From Galaxea fascicularis (lineage: Eukaryota > Cnidaria > Anthozoa > Scleractinia > Euphylliidae), in the NCBI GenBank assembly GCA_948470475.1, contig OX419338.1:21750640-21814639 (forward strand): DNA of 64,000 nucleotides, in the 5' to 3' direction. The translations under genes and the position numbers were made by a program. Below, one piece after another: positions 35,432-46,868 of the stretch; within the stretch, counting starts at the first letter, position 1, and each line of letters starts with the position of its first letter. Below the pieces are notes generated by a model. That model saw only the letters and a program-made list of their open reading frames with translations. It did not search any database and had not been told where the DNA came from.

Positions 35432-36330
35432 CTATTTCAAGTAGAGTGTTTGCACATAATCAGAGAATCTGACGGGAGGTCTGATCTGCCTTTGCGAACG
35501 CGTCAAAGGAATGTTCTCTTTAGCTTCTGCTGGTTTTGGTTGCACCACAGGTGTATCTGAAACACCTTTTCTTCCAGATTCGTGTTGACCATTCATGAGA
35601 TGTTTAGGAACAACTTTAAACTGTGACGAATTTCTTGTGATAATCTGAGATCCATTTCGCACTGTAACCATTGAACCTTTCTTCTCTTCCAGAACAAAAG
35701 GTTTTGGATTGTACGGTGTACTCAGTTTATTCTGTTTGGGTTGTTTCATAAGCACAATGTTTCCAGGAGTGATTTGTGTCTCTTGGGCACTTGTCTTGTG
35801 GTCAGCGTAAATCTTCATCTTCTGTTTCTGTAACGCATCTCTTTCAGAGAAGTTTGCTGATGAATCTTGTCTGAATTGGATGAGTTCGGGGACTGTGGTC
35901 TTCAGTTTTCGTTTGTTCAAAGCCTCACTTGGTGACACGTTGGTGGTGGAATGAGGTGTGGCACGGTACTGACGTAAGAACTTGTATAGCTCTTGTTTCC
36001 AATTTTTGCCTTCCAAATGGGCTATGCGAATGTTTTTTTCAAGAGTCTGGACTAAACGTTCTACTTCACCATTGGCTTTGAGCCAGTAAGGTGTGATCCT
36101 TCTGCGGTTGAATCCTAAGAAGTCAGCAAAAATTTTAAACTCTGACCCGTTAAATGGAGGACCATTGTCACTCTTGAGAACGTCGGGTATGCCTTGTCTT
36201 GCAAATATGGCATCTAACTTAGGGATCACAGCTCTGGCTGAAACTGAAGTGAGCATTTCTACTTCTACCACCATTATGTAATCATCCGATGGAAATGGTC
36301 CGGCAAAGTCAACTGCAACTTCGCTTTACG
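35432..36330 (-). pseudogene. Gypsy integrase, one internal stop
   Basis: VDFAGPF (first catalytic Asp, near 36309), KSDNGPPF (second Asp) and ANGEVERL (Glu) give the DD-E triad. They are followed by NWKQELYKFLRQYRATPHST and a C-terminal region with GNIVLMKQPKQNKL. The catalytic part is intact. Just upstream a TAA replaces the expected Trp in the TAP-x-SEVAVDF motif, and the gene is cut off from its RT. The frame ends at 35432. Confidence 0.85.
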
Positions 36331-36369
36331 GTGCAGTGGGAAGTGGAGTCATTCGCAGAGGTTCTGGTG

Positions 36370-36775
36370 GTGGTGACTTCACTGTGGAAGCTTGACACGA
36401 GAGACAGTTCTTCACTTTCTCCTCCACAAGGTTATCTATTCCTGGGAACCACACTTTTCAGTTTCAACTGCTTTAACTACCGCTTGCAACTCTACATCTT
36501 CTTTGGTTGCTTGCTTAATTTCTTCGACTGTCATTGCTTTTGGAACAGAATTGTTGCAAACAAAATGGGCGTAATCTTCGGGGACATTCTGTTCCGCTGG
36601 TTTTGAAATGGGATGCCGGCTCATGAAATCAGCAGGGTTTTCTGCATCTCTTCCAGGTTAAAAAAAACAAGTTTACAGTCATAAGGCATCAAGCGAAGTT
36701 TCCACCTTTCAATCCGTGCTGAGGCTTGCTTGTGGTTACTAAAGATACCAATGAGTGGCTTACACTGGACGAAAA
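36370..36775 (-). pseudogene. Gypsy RNase H tail and zinc-binding linker
   Basis: From 36775 the minus strand reads KPLIGIFSNHKQASARIERW and LRLMPYDCKLV, then after a frameshift NPADFMSRHP (RNase H C-terminal part). WFPGIDNLVEE and CLSCQ of the integrase zinc finger follow near 36430; the HH half is deleted. The homology starts abruptly at about 36775, the edge of the inserted segment. Confidence 0.75.
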
Positions 36776-36924
36776 TACGGATTTACGAATGTTTGCAAGT
36801 TGAGCAAATGTGTTGTAAATCTGGGGCTCTAAATTTGGATTAAATTTGCATCGACAGGTAAAGTGAGCAAACTTGCATATTTGTTTCCTTTATGGAAGTG
36901 TCTAGATACCCGGCAGCCGGGAAG

Positions 36925-37080
36925 TGTTTTCAAAAAACTAGATACCCGGCAGTCAGAAATTTTGACCAGTTTTCTCGAAATAGCTCATTCAATTCCTCTA
37001 CTGAACATAACATATTTGTTTAGGAATCTCAAGCGATTATAAATATTCCGACTGCCGGGCACCTAGTATTTTGAAAACCG
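36925..37080. repeat. Inverted repeat (ACCCGGCAGTC)
   Basis: TTTTCAAAAAACTAGATACCCGGCAGTC-type sequence (36928-36955) is mirrored by GACTGCCGGGCACCTAG...TTTTGAAAA (37052-37079). An extra partial copy, GATACCCGGCAGCCGGG, lies at 36905. Possibly a small fold-back element. Confidence 0.65.
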
Positions 37081-38451
37081 CGTACCCGTGAGTCAAGATT
37101 CTAAATAATATGCTTAATGCAAGCTCGGAGAATTTGTCCACAACAATACGAAACCTTTATTTAGAATCGCTTGGCATTTCTGAACAAACACTAAATACTC
37201 TGGCGAGGTTTCGTTGATAATTTCTGTGGATATTCATCGGCAAAGGGGACATTAGCTGAGCACATCTTCCATTACTTGATTATTTAAAGCCAATGATCGC
37301 ACAATGGGCTGGGTTGCTCAAGTACTAAAACTAGAAGTTTCAAAGGAGAAATTTGACTTAAGTTAAAGTGAACAGACCTAAGCAATTCTACTGGACAAAG
37401 GTCCAGTAGTCAGATCATTGACTGTATTTTCATCCATATTAAATTCACACCAACAGTTTGCACATTTCTTATCCACATAAAAACCTGCATACTAGCATGG
37501 ATAACTGTCAGACAACTGTGTTTCCATCTACAGTATAATTTGTTGCTGACAAGTTGGATTAGGATGCCTTACTTCAGCCACTTTGTCGCTGATAAATAAA
37601 GTTGTAAAATAATACATGTATCCTGTAGATTTCACAAAATCAGGGTTGCAATACATCGTATAGAATGATTTTCAAAACAAGAATCTTCTGGACATGACTG
37701 TCAATTTTCAGTTGTTGTAGTTTTCACTGCCCACCTAAAGATGACCACATCTTGATGGTGGGCTTCCGAAAAATGACCACATTTTGAAAACCCAACAGCG
37801 AATGCTACAACAACTGAAGAATCTGTGTTGTTTTTGTTAAATTTGAGCATAGCCACTCAACAAACTAATGAATGAATAATTTTTTGTTGCTCTTTACAAC
37901 CCTGATTTTGTTTTTTATTTTAACAACTTGACCAACAGGAGACTTTTACCAGCCAACTACAAAAAAAAAAGAAACTGAATTGCAACATAGTGTGGAATGT
38001 TAACTTCAAGCCTAGCTGTTCTGACTTTTGTAGTTTACATTTCATGTTAGAACTGGTCCCTACACAACCCCCAACGTTTATACTTTACCCGTGAGAATTT
38101 TTTACCTTGGTTTTCATAGAAACTTTTAATTATTGATTCAGTTGAAGAATTCGTGCATAGATAATCTTTTCATTGGTTTTCCTTTCTAAACAGAAAATTG
38201 ATATTATTCTTTGAACATAAAAGAGTTGATAGTTACTGTTGGTAAAGTTACACACTTGTTTTCAGCTGTGAGAGAAGGTATGAAACAGTACACCTTAACT
38301 TTGGATCTCATTGCAGGCATTTTCTTTGTCCTTCCTGAAAAATAACTTTCCATTTAAACTTTGCCACTGACATCTGCCATGACTGTCCCAAATGAAAACA
38401 TGGCCAAAGAAAAAGATGGTGGCTGGCCAAGAACTATTTCTGGGCTATATG
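37081..38451. other. No gene recognised
   Basis: AT-rich; no exon or repeat motif that I can name. It lies between the inverted repeat and the kinase pseudogene. Confidence 0.35.
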
Positions 38452-39025
38452 TCAGTGTTTTTTTCTGTACTCTCCTTGCTCGTGAGCAGTCAAGGATTTC
38501 TTTTTTGAAGGAGCATCAGACAGCCAAATAGCCTTTCCAAAATCGATGAGCATTGGATGGTACATATTGTTTACCACTGTAAGAAGAATGTTGGCACCCT
38601 TTATATCTCTATGGAAAAGCCTTTTTGACTCTAAACGTTCCAAAGCTTCACACAGTTTTAGTACAATCTTTCCTGCAGAGGACTTTGAAAGAGACATGGA
38701 TTTACTGGGAAGGGCAAAGTACAAAGTATAAGGAGAATTGCCAAAACCATAAAAATAGGACACAAGAAAGATCAGGTTTGTAGTGAAATTTATACCAAAC
38801 ACATGAGGTATTGATACATCAGAGCATTGTGCTATAGTGGTGGCTTCATTTCTGACATCCTGAGATGCCAGCCACTGGAATGCCCTTGCAATACTTCTTT
38901 ACACACTGACCAAATACCCGTTGTCCAAGTTGAAACCTCTATTTCATGGCCCTCGTTATGTTTTGGAGACATCAAGTGATGCCACTCAATTTCAGAAAGA
39001 TTAGAAGAAACTCCTCCTGAGCCTC
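38452..39025 (-). pseudogene. Protein kinase catalytic-domain pseudogene
   Basis: Minus-strand pieces in order: FQLGQRVFGQ (glycine-loop-like), GIPVA (start of the VAVK motif, the Lys is lost), SQDVRNEATTIAQCSDVSIP (alpha-C region), then the long frame with KIVLKLCEALERLESKRLFH, RDIKGANILL (catalytic loop HRDxKxxN) and MLIDFGKAIWL (DFG). At least two frameshifts break the N-lobe, and the C-lobe ends after about 25 residues. The catalytic loop is intact but the invariant Lys is gone. Host origin is likely; the kinase subfamily is unknown. Confidence 0.72.
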
Positions 39026-39320
39026 ATATGATGGAATGCGAATGTTATTGGTTACGTACCGCTTACCTACCCTTTGAGGCATTTTAAACTCTATTCCCAA
39101 CGCTTCACATCCAAAAGATATGAAACTGAATTAATTCCCTGTAAATAGTTTTGAAATGTTACACTTTGTGACGTCTTACTTGAATAAATGGAAAACGTAA
39201 ACAAATTCTTTAGAGTCCGCACCACGGACTGGACATCACCTTTACCTTTGTCCGCGTCCCAAATCGAGAGGCAGATAGTAGTTGTCTACTTTTCTCTAGA
39301 AGTAATAAGTCTTTGTTTAC

Positions 39321-39444
39321 CTTTCATTTTAAATATAGTACTTCCGTCCAAGGAAAAGCAGTCGCTGTTTTTGCTTCGTTTCTTTCCGCAATCGTTCGGC
39401 GAGACGCTCGATGACTGCATTCGCTTTGAGCTCATACTCGTCAT
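39321..39444 (-). CDS. Possible 5' coding exon upstream of the kinase
   Basis: ATG at 39444 opens a 41-codon basic, Ser-rich frame (begins MTSMSSKRMQ) ending at a donor, AAAG|GTAAAC, at 39321. It lies on the same strand upstream of the kinase pseudogene in a locally GC-richer stretch. It could be the old first exon of that gene or a chance ORF. Confidence 0.2.
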
Positions 39445-40388
39445 TGCTTTCCCCTTCTTTCTTTGATTTCTCACACGACGACGCTCACTAGCGGTATTCT
39501 CTCTCCATTTAAACGGGTTTCCGTCTGTTTGTGCCTTCCATGAAATAATACAAGTTAAGGAACGAGCTTTGACCAAGACACTCAACTCTTTCCCGCCGAA
39601 ACAAAGTAAAGTGCGCCAAAATTAAGGTGGGGTGTCGTGTATGGGGTCATAATGTACCCCACATGTATGTCGACCGCTGGTTAACGACGTCAGACTGTTT
39701 CAGCTAATGATCGTTCTGGAGTTTATTCACAGTTTTGTAAACTCATTACTGGTTTACGCGGGATAATGCATAATGATAACTAATGCTTAAATCTAATGAC
39801 CTTGTGTTTCACTGAATCTTTAAAGTATCTTTAGTTGTTGGATTCATAATGATAATGAAAGGTGAAACTCGTGTACGTATCAACGCCCCGCAATTACTGC
39901 CAGTCAGCGGCAGTGCAGTGACAGGCCAGGCCTGCGCGACTCTCACGGACTCTCACGTGGAAAACGTTTTGACCTTGCATTGGCTCAAGCTGAAAGTGTT
40001 GACAGAGAAACGGATAACTGTTGCTTTTGGATTCACGCGGATGGCTAGTTCGTCCTTTCTCTCGTTCGCCTGGTTCTTCGAAAACCCACTTTAGTTACGT
40101 ACGTTTAATACATCGAAAATGGTACGACTGGCTTCCAATAAGCCTAGTAAGCATCGTATTAAAGCAGAATTCTAAATTTAATCGGACGTCCAGCAACCAA
40201 TCAGGTATTACAGAACGAGCTGTAGGTCGCTTTTATTCCTCGAAATCCTTGGTGGAGAGTGACCATGAAGAGCTGGAAATGGACAGAACATCCACATCAT
40301 TTACTGCTGGAACGTTACGCGAGAATCGCCGATTAACTAAAGCTACTCCTCCTCCTCTGTCGAATTGCAGTAATTTTAAAACTTTATG
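39445..40388. other. No firm gene; locally GC-richer DNA
   Basis: Several ORFs (for example plus 40021-40416) lack recognisable motifs. Higher GC than the flanks and many CG dinucleotides could mark an old promoter region between a minus-strand kinase and a plus-strand gene; this is a guess. Confidence 0.25.
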
Positions 40389-40850
40389 GACCATGCTGAG
40401 TGACCACAACTTATAACATTGAACCAAATTGCAGGCAGTAGTTTTCATAAAAATAATACAACAGTTCTACTTGAACATTATCATTGTGAGATCTCAGTTT
40501 GGGGCATATTGTGAGTGATGGCCTTTGCCCGATCTTTAATGGACCATGCTGTGTGACCACAATTTATCATTGAACCAAATTGCAGGCAGTAATTTACATG
40601 AAAATAATTCAGCAGTTTTACCTGAACTTTTAATTGTGAGATCTTAATTTGGTGCATATTGTGAGTAATGGCCTTTGTCTGATCTTTAAACTTTAGAGAC
40701 CATGCTGAGTGACCACGATTAATATTGCTGAACCAAATTGCAGGCAGTAGTTTTCACGAAAATAGTTCAGCAGTTTTACTTCACATTGTACATTTTAAGT
40801 TTGAGGTCTTAAGGGTCTTAGGATAGTGCTTGTGATCAGCTTTAATGTAG
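40389..40850 (+). repeat. 153-bp tandem repeat, about 2.7 units
   Basis: GACCATGCTG(A/T)GTGACCAC begins units at 40389, 40542 and 40698. Each contains AACCAAATTGCAGGCAGTA and a GTGAG...GGCCTTTG(C/T)C segment. Periods are 153 and 156 bp. Confidence 0.85.
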
Positions 40851-41186
40851 ACATAAATGGATGACAAGTGTATAATACTGTGTTTATAAACAGACAATAA
40901 CTCAAACTCTTAAAATAATATTGTAATATTATTTTCTTTTGTTATTTTCCGGCTTTGCTGATCCAATAATTAACAAAGCTGTCAACTTTGCACTTCTTAA
41001 TGGTGTCCGTAGTATGGACCCTGCCAAGACACCTACCAACACCATAAAGGGTGTGTAGTAAGTTGTAACCTTACTTGATAACATTTGTTAAATCTTCATT
41101 GACCATACAATGTAATGTGAATGACTGGAAGCATTCATTGATGACCTTGGCACAGAATTGGCTAAAAACTGTAAAATGCTCATGAA

Positions 41187-41715
41187 TTACAGTAAACACC
41201 CGTGTATAAGAACCTAGTGATTTGAGAACCTACAGGCTGAAATTGGGCATTTTAGTACCCAAATATATAAGAACCTACATTTATTTAGGCTGGCAAAGAA
41301 CAATACACTGTAGGTTCTTATACAAAAAAACATTCTTATTAGTAGTAGCCAAAGTACTGGATTTTAATTGATAGAAATTGTGAAATTTCTGAGAAACACC
41401 ATGAAAATTATTTGTTTAATTGAAAATCTTATAAATACAGAGTATAGAATACTGTATAAAATTATACTGGTGAATTTATTATTGTTTAAAAAATAAGGCT
41501 TGGCATTTTTGCTGTTTAAAATAAAAATGTTCAACCATTATGACATACTAGTACTACAGTAGTTCTCTGAATGGTGTCACTATGACAACTCCTACAAATA
41601 AGAACCTACTAAGAACCTAATCAGCCTGAGTTCGGAAAAAATACCCCAAAATATAAGAACCCATTCAGCCTGAACCCAAAAATTCTAGGTTCTTATACGC
41701 GGGTGTTTACTGTAA
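41187..41715. mobile_element. 529-bp TIR element (MITE-like)
   Basis: The two ends, TTACAGTAAACACCCGTGTA... and ...TACGCGGGTGTTTACTGTAA, are inverted for 31 bp with one mismatch. Internal AAGAACCTA/TAGGTTCTTA motifs repeat, including near 41280-41320 and 41600-41660. No coding potential. A diverged relative lies at 33362. The target duplication is unclear because TTA/TAA at the ends is part of the palindrome. Confidence 0.85.
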
Positions 41716-42400
41716 CCCCTTTAAGCTATGCCTTGAAAAAATCAAGTACAGTATGAGGTCAAAGTTGTGTATAAATGTTCTCCCAAAACTGTTTTGACAG
41801 CATTTATTGAAGCTGCATAAATAAATATTGAGAATTAGGAAAGTAACTTGTATTAGACTGTTGACGCCTTACTGGACTTTTTACATTCTTCACACACATC
41901 CCAGTTGATCTAAATTTCTACAGAATATTCAATGAGAATGTTTTGATTTTTTTCCTGTCTCACACAGCTATGAATGTACATGTATGAAAGACAGCCATCC
42001 AGGGTGGTACAAAATATATGTACCAGTGCAGTTCAGCTGGTCAGCAGTTCTAATTGGGGGAAAACTTCTCTTACATGAAATAATTACCAGATGACAAATT
42101 TTGCTTTTTACTTGATGAAAAATGGCCTAAGAGTGTTGACCATTAATAAAAGCTTTGTACCTTTCTAGCTACTCTCATTCCAAAAGATTTTAAAAAGGTG
42201 CTGCAAAATCATGTACAAATCCATTGCATGGTGTTATTCTGTTAATAACATTTTATTCATTAAGTACATGCACACAAAACTTAGATTCTCAAGCTTAGAC
42301 TATGACTCAATTCCAAACAAATCTTATTGTTGTAAATATCTGTGACTTTCAGTTTTCTTGTATGTTTAATTTGCCTTTTTTCTTTTTGTTTTTTACACAG

Positions 42401-42490
42401 AAAGGAAACCAGAGAGTCAAGGCCTTAAACGTCTCTATTTCCTTCACCGCAGAAGAGAAAGAGCAGTACAAGGATTTTTCGAGCAAATAA
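42401..42490 (+). CDS. Possible terminal coding exon
   Basis: A strong acceptor (TTTTTTCTTTTTGTTTTTTACACAG) precedes 29 codons reading KGNQRVKALNVSISFTAEEK and then a short acidic/basic end, with TAA at 42488. ATTAAA at 42609 could serve as poly(A) signal. The amino-acid composition is protein-like, but no upstream exon is certain and no family is recognised. Confidence 0.3.
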   Translation, partial: KGNQRVKALNVSISFTAEEKEQYKDFSSK

Positions 42491-42984
42491 TTCAGCTTTA
42501 CATTTCCACTTCAAATTCCATTTCAATCTGCAATATTATTATTGTGATAATGGCAGTGTGACAATGCTGAAAATGTGTAATGTCGTTTTTTGAAATTGCG
42601 TATTCAGATTATTAAAGTTGCTCAGTTTAATTTATTATTTGACATTTATTTTATTTTAATGTACAAGGGTATGACCGTGTCCATCACAATGAAATAATGT
42701 TACGGGAACTGAAAGGTGATTATCAGGTCACCTAAGAAAAACGAGGGAAATTCATTGTTATGTTATTCATAACTTCTATTCCAAGGAAAACTGTCATTTT
42801 GAATATCTTTGCTATCTTGGCAAATGTCATATTTTAAATCACATTTGCCATGCATCTTAAGCCAAAACTTTTGTCATATTTGACCCCATTAGCTTTATTT
42901 AGAAAACATGAACAATGTAAATAGTTTGCACACCTTGGCTATCCTGGGCAAAACTGTCTAAATATTGTAGTTTGATCGACTTTG

Positions 42985-44310
42985 CTGTACAAAGCAAATA
43001 TGCGCAAAAATACTTGTTGGCACACTTTTGCTCTCCTAAACAAACGTGCGCAAAACTAGGTGTTTACGCGCCTGTGCTACCCTCGGCACGCCTTTGTTAT
43101 TAGAGACTTTAAGCACTGGCACCGGCAACGGCAACGGCAACGTGGATACCGAGGAAAAGACTGGGGAGACAACGCGGTTGAAAGGCGAAATTGTAAAAAA
43201 TTAAGCACTTGCCAAAACCACAGCGGCGACGGCAACTTTTCTAGGTTGTCGATTAGCTTCCATTTCATCATTGCCTTCTTTAAAGGCGGCCAGAAATCAC
43301 CTTTTCATTAGTCATTACGAAGGCGGGTGATAGATAACGAAGAATTTTTACTGTTATGACATAACTAAGTGATCAAATCCCGACAACGAATGTCTGTCGG
43401 AATTTCGTTTCCATAAACAAAATATGCCATTCCTTGCTGAGGTATATCAGTTTATTAATTTTTAAGTTAGAATACATGAAGAGAAAGATCAGAATAACAT
43501 GAAATAAAGTCCCAATTTGACGCTGTTGTTGCTTCGGAACTCGACCCAAACAGCGAACATATACATTAAAGAGTACTGAATTTTCTTGTCAAATTATCAG
43601 TTCCGATGAAGTGATAACTGCGTACTTTATCTGCGTACTGAATAAAACTTAAGTTGTGAAAATAAGATCAGACGTCCTTTACCTTTAGAAACGGTTGAAG
43701 GCGACAGGGAATTTCATACAAAGCAGCCCGATCATTTCGCTTCAGCCTTGATTTATATATTTCGCTCTACAGCAGGCAAAATAGAGCTTAATTCCTAAAT
43801 GTCTGCAAACAAGAATAACTGTAAGCAACCTTTAGGCTCTAATTAAGGTTAATGCGTTATCAAATACAAAGATTTTCGAAAAAAAGCCGAGGAAAATGGG
43901 ATTTTCAGACTCACGTTTTCACAAGACGGCAAAATCTTACTTCTCACGTTGCGACGTGACGGCAACGTCAAGATAGACATGCGCATTAGATGAATTGGGT
44001 TTTCCCAGTGACCTCTGCCGTCGCCGTCGCCGTCGCCGTTCCCGTTGTCGGTGCTTAAAGTCTCTATTGTTAACAAATATGCGCTGAAGCACTTGTTTGC
44101 ACGCCTTTGCCACCCTAACCAAATGTGGACAAAAATACGTGTTTGTACGCCTACGCTTTCCCAAGCAAAATCATGCAAAAGTACTTTTTTGCACGTCTCT
44201 GCCGTCGCAAGCAAATATGCGCAAAATACCAGTTTGCACGCCTTTGCTATCCTTAGCAAATCAGCGCAAAGATACTTGGTGGCATGCTTTTGCGTTCCTT
44301 AGTAAACAGT
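42985..44310 (+). repeat. 46-bp minisatellite, split by a TIR element
   Basis: Units of the form GCAAATATGCGCAAAAATAC followed by TTGTTTGCACGCCTTTGCTA occur before 43098 and again from 44070. Unit marks ACGCCTTTGC-like at 44101, 44147, 44193, 44238 and 44284 give a 45-46 bp period. The 43103-44064 element interrupts the array. Confidence 0.8.
43103..44064. mobile_element. 962-bp TIR element with TA target site
   Basis: Ends GAGACTTTAAGCAC... and ...GTGCTTAAAGTCTC are inverted, followed inward by GGCAACGG / CCGTCGCC-rich repeats. TA flanks both sides (43101-43102 and 44065-44066), as for Tc1/mariner-type elements. No transposase; probably non-autonomous. It sits in the 46-bp minisatellite. 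Confidence 0.7.
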
Positions 44311-44600
44311 CGGCAAGCAACATTTTTTACCCTCGTTTGATGCCTTCGTAAACATGATCAAAGGTCAAAGTTTTGACCTAGTTTACAACAGAAAGCAATG
44401 TAGTCGCAAATTTTTCATTTTGGTATCATATTTACTATCCAGCAAATGCATAGAAAATTAACATGTTATCTGTACGTTTTCCCACTGTTGCAAATTTAAG
44501 GCAAATGCGGCATTTACCAGCTTTGCCCCAAATGTAAATGTGTGGCGAATTTCATCTTTGATTTTCAGAAAACTTGAGCAAATGTGAGTAAATGTGGCGG

Positions 44601-45540
44601 TTACGACATATCTGCTTCTAACTCTTCTAATGCTCTCTGCTGTCCTTGTTCCCATTTCCAGGGTGTGTCTTGTCTTGTCAGCAGACGAAGTGGGGCTGTG
44701 ATCGTGGCATAGTTCGGAATGAAACGTGGTATATAGTGAGTTATTCCAAGCAAAGACTTGACTTCATTGGGATTCTTCGGAGGACTTGCTGTTTGGATTG
44801 CCTCGACCTTCAAAGGATCTGGTCTGATGCCACTGGAGCTGAATATGTGCCCATAAAACTTGATTTCGGTTTTGGAGACCTCACACTTGTCCTCGTTGAG
44901 ACAGAGGTTTTTTCCTTGGAGTCGTTGAAGAACACCACGAAGGTTCATGTCATGCTCTTCTTGGCTTTTCCCGAACACAATAATGTCATTGGAAATGTTC
45001 TTACATCCCTGTAAGCCGGTAAGGAGCTCTCTGATTCCTTCTTGGAAAATTTCGGATGCTGCATTGATTCCGAAAGGCACGCTTGTGTCGTCGTAAGCCA
45101 ATATGGGTGCTGAAAGTGGTGACATTGCGACTTTCCGGTGCAAGTTCAAGTTGGTGATACCCTGAAGACAGATCTAATGTGCTAAAATGGGTTGCTCCAT
45201 TGAAATCAGCAATAAGGTCATCTATGGTTGGCATTAGGTGTTTTTCTCTCTTGATTGCTTTTTGTACTTCACGCATATCAACACAGATTCGGACAGCTCC
45301 TGATTTCTTTGGTACGACGACAATGGGACTAATCCATGGAGTGGGACCATCAACTTGTTCGATGATATCAAGCTCTTCTAACCTTTCAAGCTCTTTCTCC
45401 ACGGCATCTCGAACATGAAAAGGAATTCTACGGTGTGGTTGTTGTCTGGGGATCACCTCAGGATCGACATGTAACTTAATCATCTTGATGGGTACCTTTA
45501 CTACACCTCCAAACAAAGACTTGAACTCTTCCTTGAGGCA
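44601..45540 (-). pseudogene. Gypsy reverse transcriptase, inactive
   Basis: Two frames. 45516-45001 carries LEELDIIEQVDGPTPWISPI, VVVPKKSGAVRICVDMRE and HFSTLDLSSGYHQLELAPES. 45149-44601 carries GINAASEIFQ, then NISNDIIVFG, where the YxDD catalytic box has become N-I-S-N-D, then KFYGHIFSSSGIRPDP and a thumb with SLLGITHYIPRFIPNY. The loss of catalytic Asp and the frameshift make it inactive. It ends at the edge of the inserted segment. Confidence 0.88.
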
Positions 45541-46190
45541 GTCAAGGCTGTTCTCTCTCTTCTCAGCTCAGTTCTTCTCTGCTCAGGTGGCAGTGTTAAC
45601 AGACATCACAATCAAGCCAAGCTTCTGTGCAGTGTTGTAGCTGAGGAGATTTCCAGTCGTACCCTTCACAACATGCAACTGAGTAGAAGTGGTGACGGTA
45701 TTAGATTTTATAGATGCTGTGAAAGTTCTTAGCACAGGGAGAGGGTTTCCTGATCCATACGAATAAATCTTGTTCTAAGAAGGCTGTAGCAGTTGGTTAC
45801 CAGAATTGCTCATTCTTCGAAATGTTGATTCATCTAAAAGGTTGACAGATGCAGCTGTATCAATCATCATCTCCACAAAAGTTCCATTTATTTCTACTCG
45901 ACACATTGGAGGCTTCTTGCTCTCTAGATAATTTACTCTGTATGCGCACTCGTATTCTTCATCGGACTGTTGGCGAGGGTTCACATACGCCAGGGTTCGC
46001 GGTTTTGATCTGCAAACATGAGCAAAATGACCAACTTTACCACAAGCTCTGCATGATTTACCACGAGCTGGACATGGATTCCTATGATGAGCATAGCCAC
46101 CACAATTACCGCATTTGTCGGGAGCTCTAGTTTGCTTGTTTGTGGAATGACAATGGCGTGACTGTGACTGGGTTGAACGTGACGGCAAGG
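45541..46190 (-). pseudogene. Gypsy nucleocapsid and protease
   Basis: Frame 46188-45775 has two intact CCHC zinc knuckles ([14 protein letters not shown] and [14 protein letters not shown]), then [20 protein letters not shown] with the retropepsin D-T-A active site. The frame stops at 45775; further protease-to-RT linker is readable with interruptions down to 45541. Confidence 0.82.
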
Positions 46191-46727
46191 AGTTTGTGCT
46201 TCGCGGCCGGGAACAACGATCGCTTCCCGTGCTCTTGATTCTGTGAACATCGAGTCGGTTTTTTCCACTTGCTTGGCTTGTTTTTCGCTTAGTTCTAACG
46301 CTCGTCCCAACTTTAAGAGGTTTTCTAGCGAAAGGTGTTCACGAAGCGCACGGCGTCGTAGAGAACTTGAAGTGCACTTGAGAATTTTGTGCTCCTTGAT
46401 TTCTTTATTGATGTCGGAAAATTTACAGGTTTTCGCAAGCTGCCGCAGTCGAGTATGAAAGCTATCCAGCGACTCATCATCGTTTTGTTTTGACTGTCGA
46501 AAATTGAAGACTTCATAGGCTATGTTCGTCTGTGGCGAGAAGTACTCGTTAAGTTTGGCGACCGCGGTGTCAAAATCGTTGTCGTCTCCAGTGTCGGGCA
46601 AAGTGTCAAACATTTTATCGACCCCTTGACCAGCATAATGAAGTAAAAGCGCTCGCTTTCGTTTGGGAGGTGTGATATTCATTTCAGTGAGCAGGCGCTC
46701 TAGTCTGCCAAGGACCTGCGTTGCCAT
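46190..46727 (-). pseudogene. Gypsy gag (capsid region)
   Basis: ATG at 46727 starts MATQVLGRLERLLTEMNI, followed by KRKRALLLHYAGQGVDKMFD, FRQSKQNDDESLDSFHTRLR and LAKTCKF, the usual capsid order of Gypsy gag proteins. The frame drifts near 46190, where the zinc-knuckle region continues in another frame; this may be mutation or a former frameshift site. Confidence 0.82.
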
Positions 46728-46868
46728 CTGCATGAACGTCAAAGACTGGAAAATTTGGTAACTATTCTGAGAAAAACGCCGTCGGATCTCCACGACAATC
46801 GTTTGGGGGCTACTAATGCATAACTTAAGTGGTTTAACTGTGAAGATTGCTAAATCCTCGTCGCCAGA

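Larger units (their letters stand above)
36780..44597. other. 7.8-kb segment inserted in the Gypsy pol
   Basis: The Gypsy RT stops at 44601 (minus) and resumes in the RNase H at about 36775, with about 130 codons missing between. The segment between contains no Gypsy sequence. It holds a kinase pseudogene, a 153-bp tandem repeat, two TIR elements, a minisatellite and two possible host exons. Similar 25-30 bp sequences (TTGAGCAAATGTG...GTAAAT) lie near both borders in direct orientation. Confidence 0.65.

Noticed and set aside
40389..40850. Regular repeats considered as a CRISPR-like array
   Set aside because: Units are contiguous 153-bp tandem repeats without unique spacers, in a eukaryotic genome.
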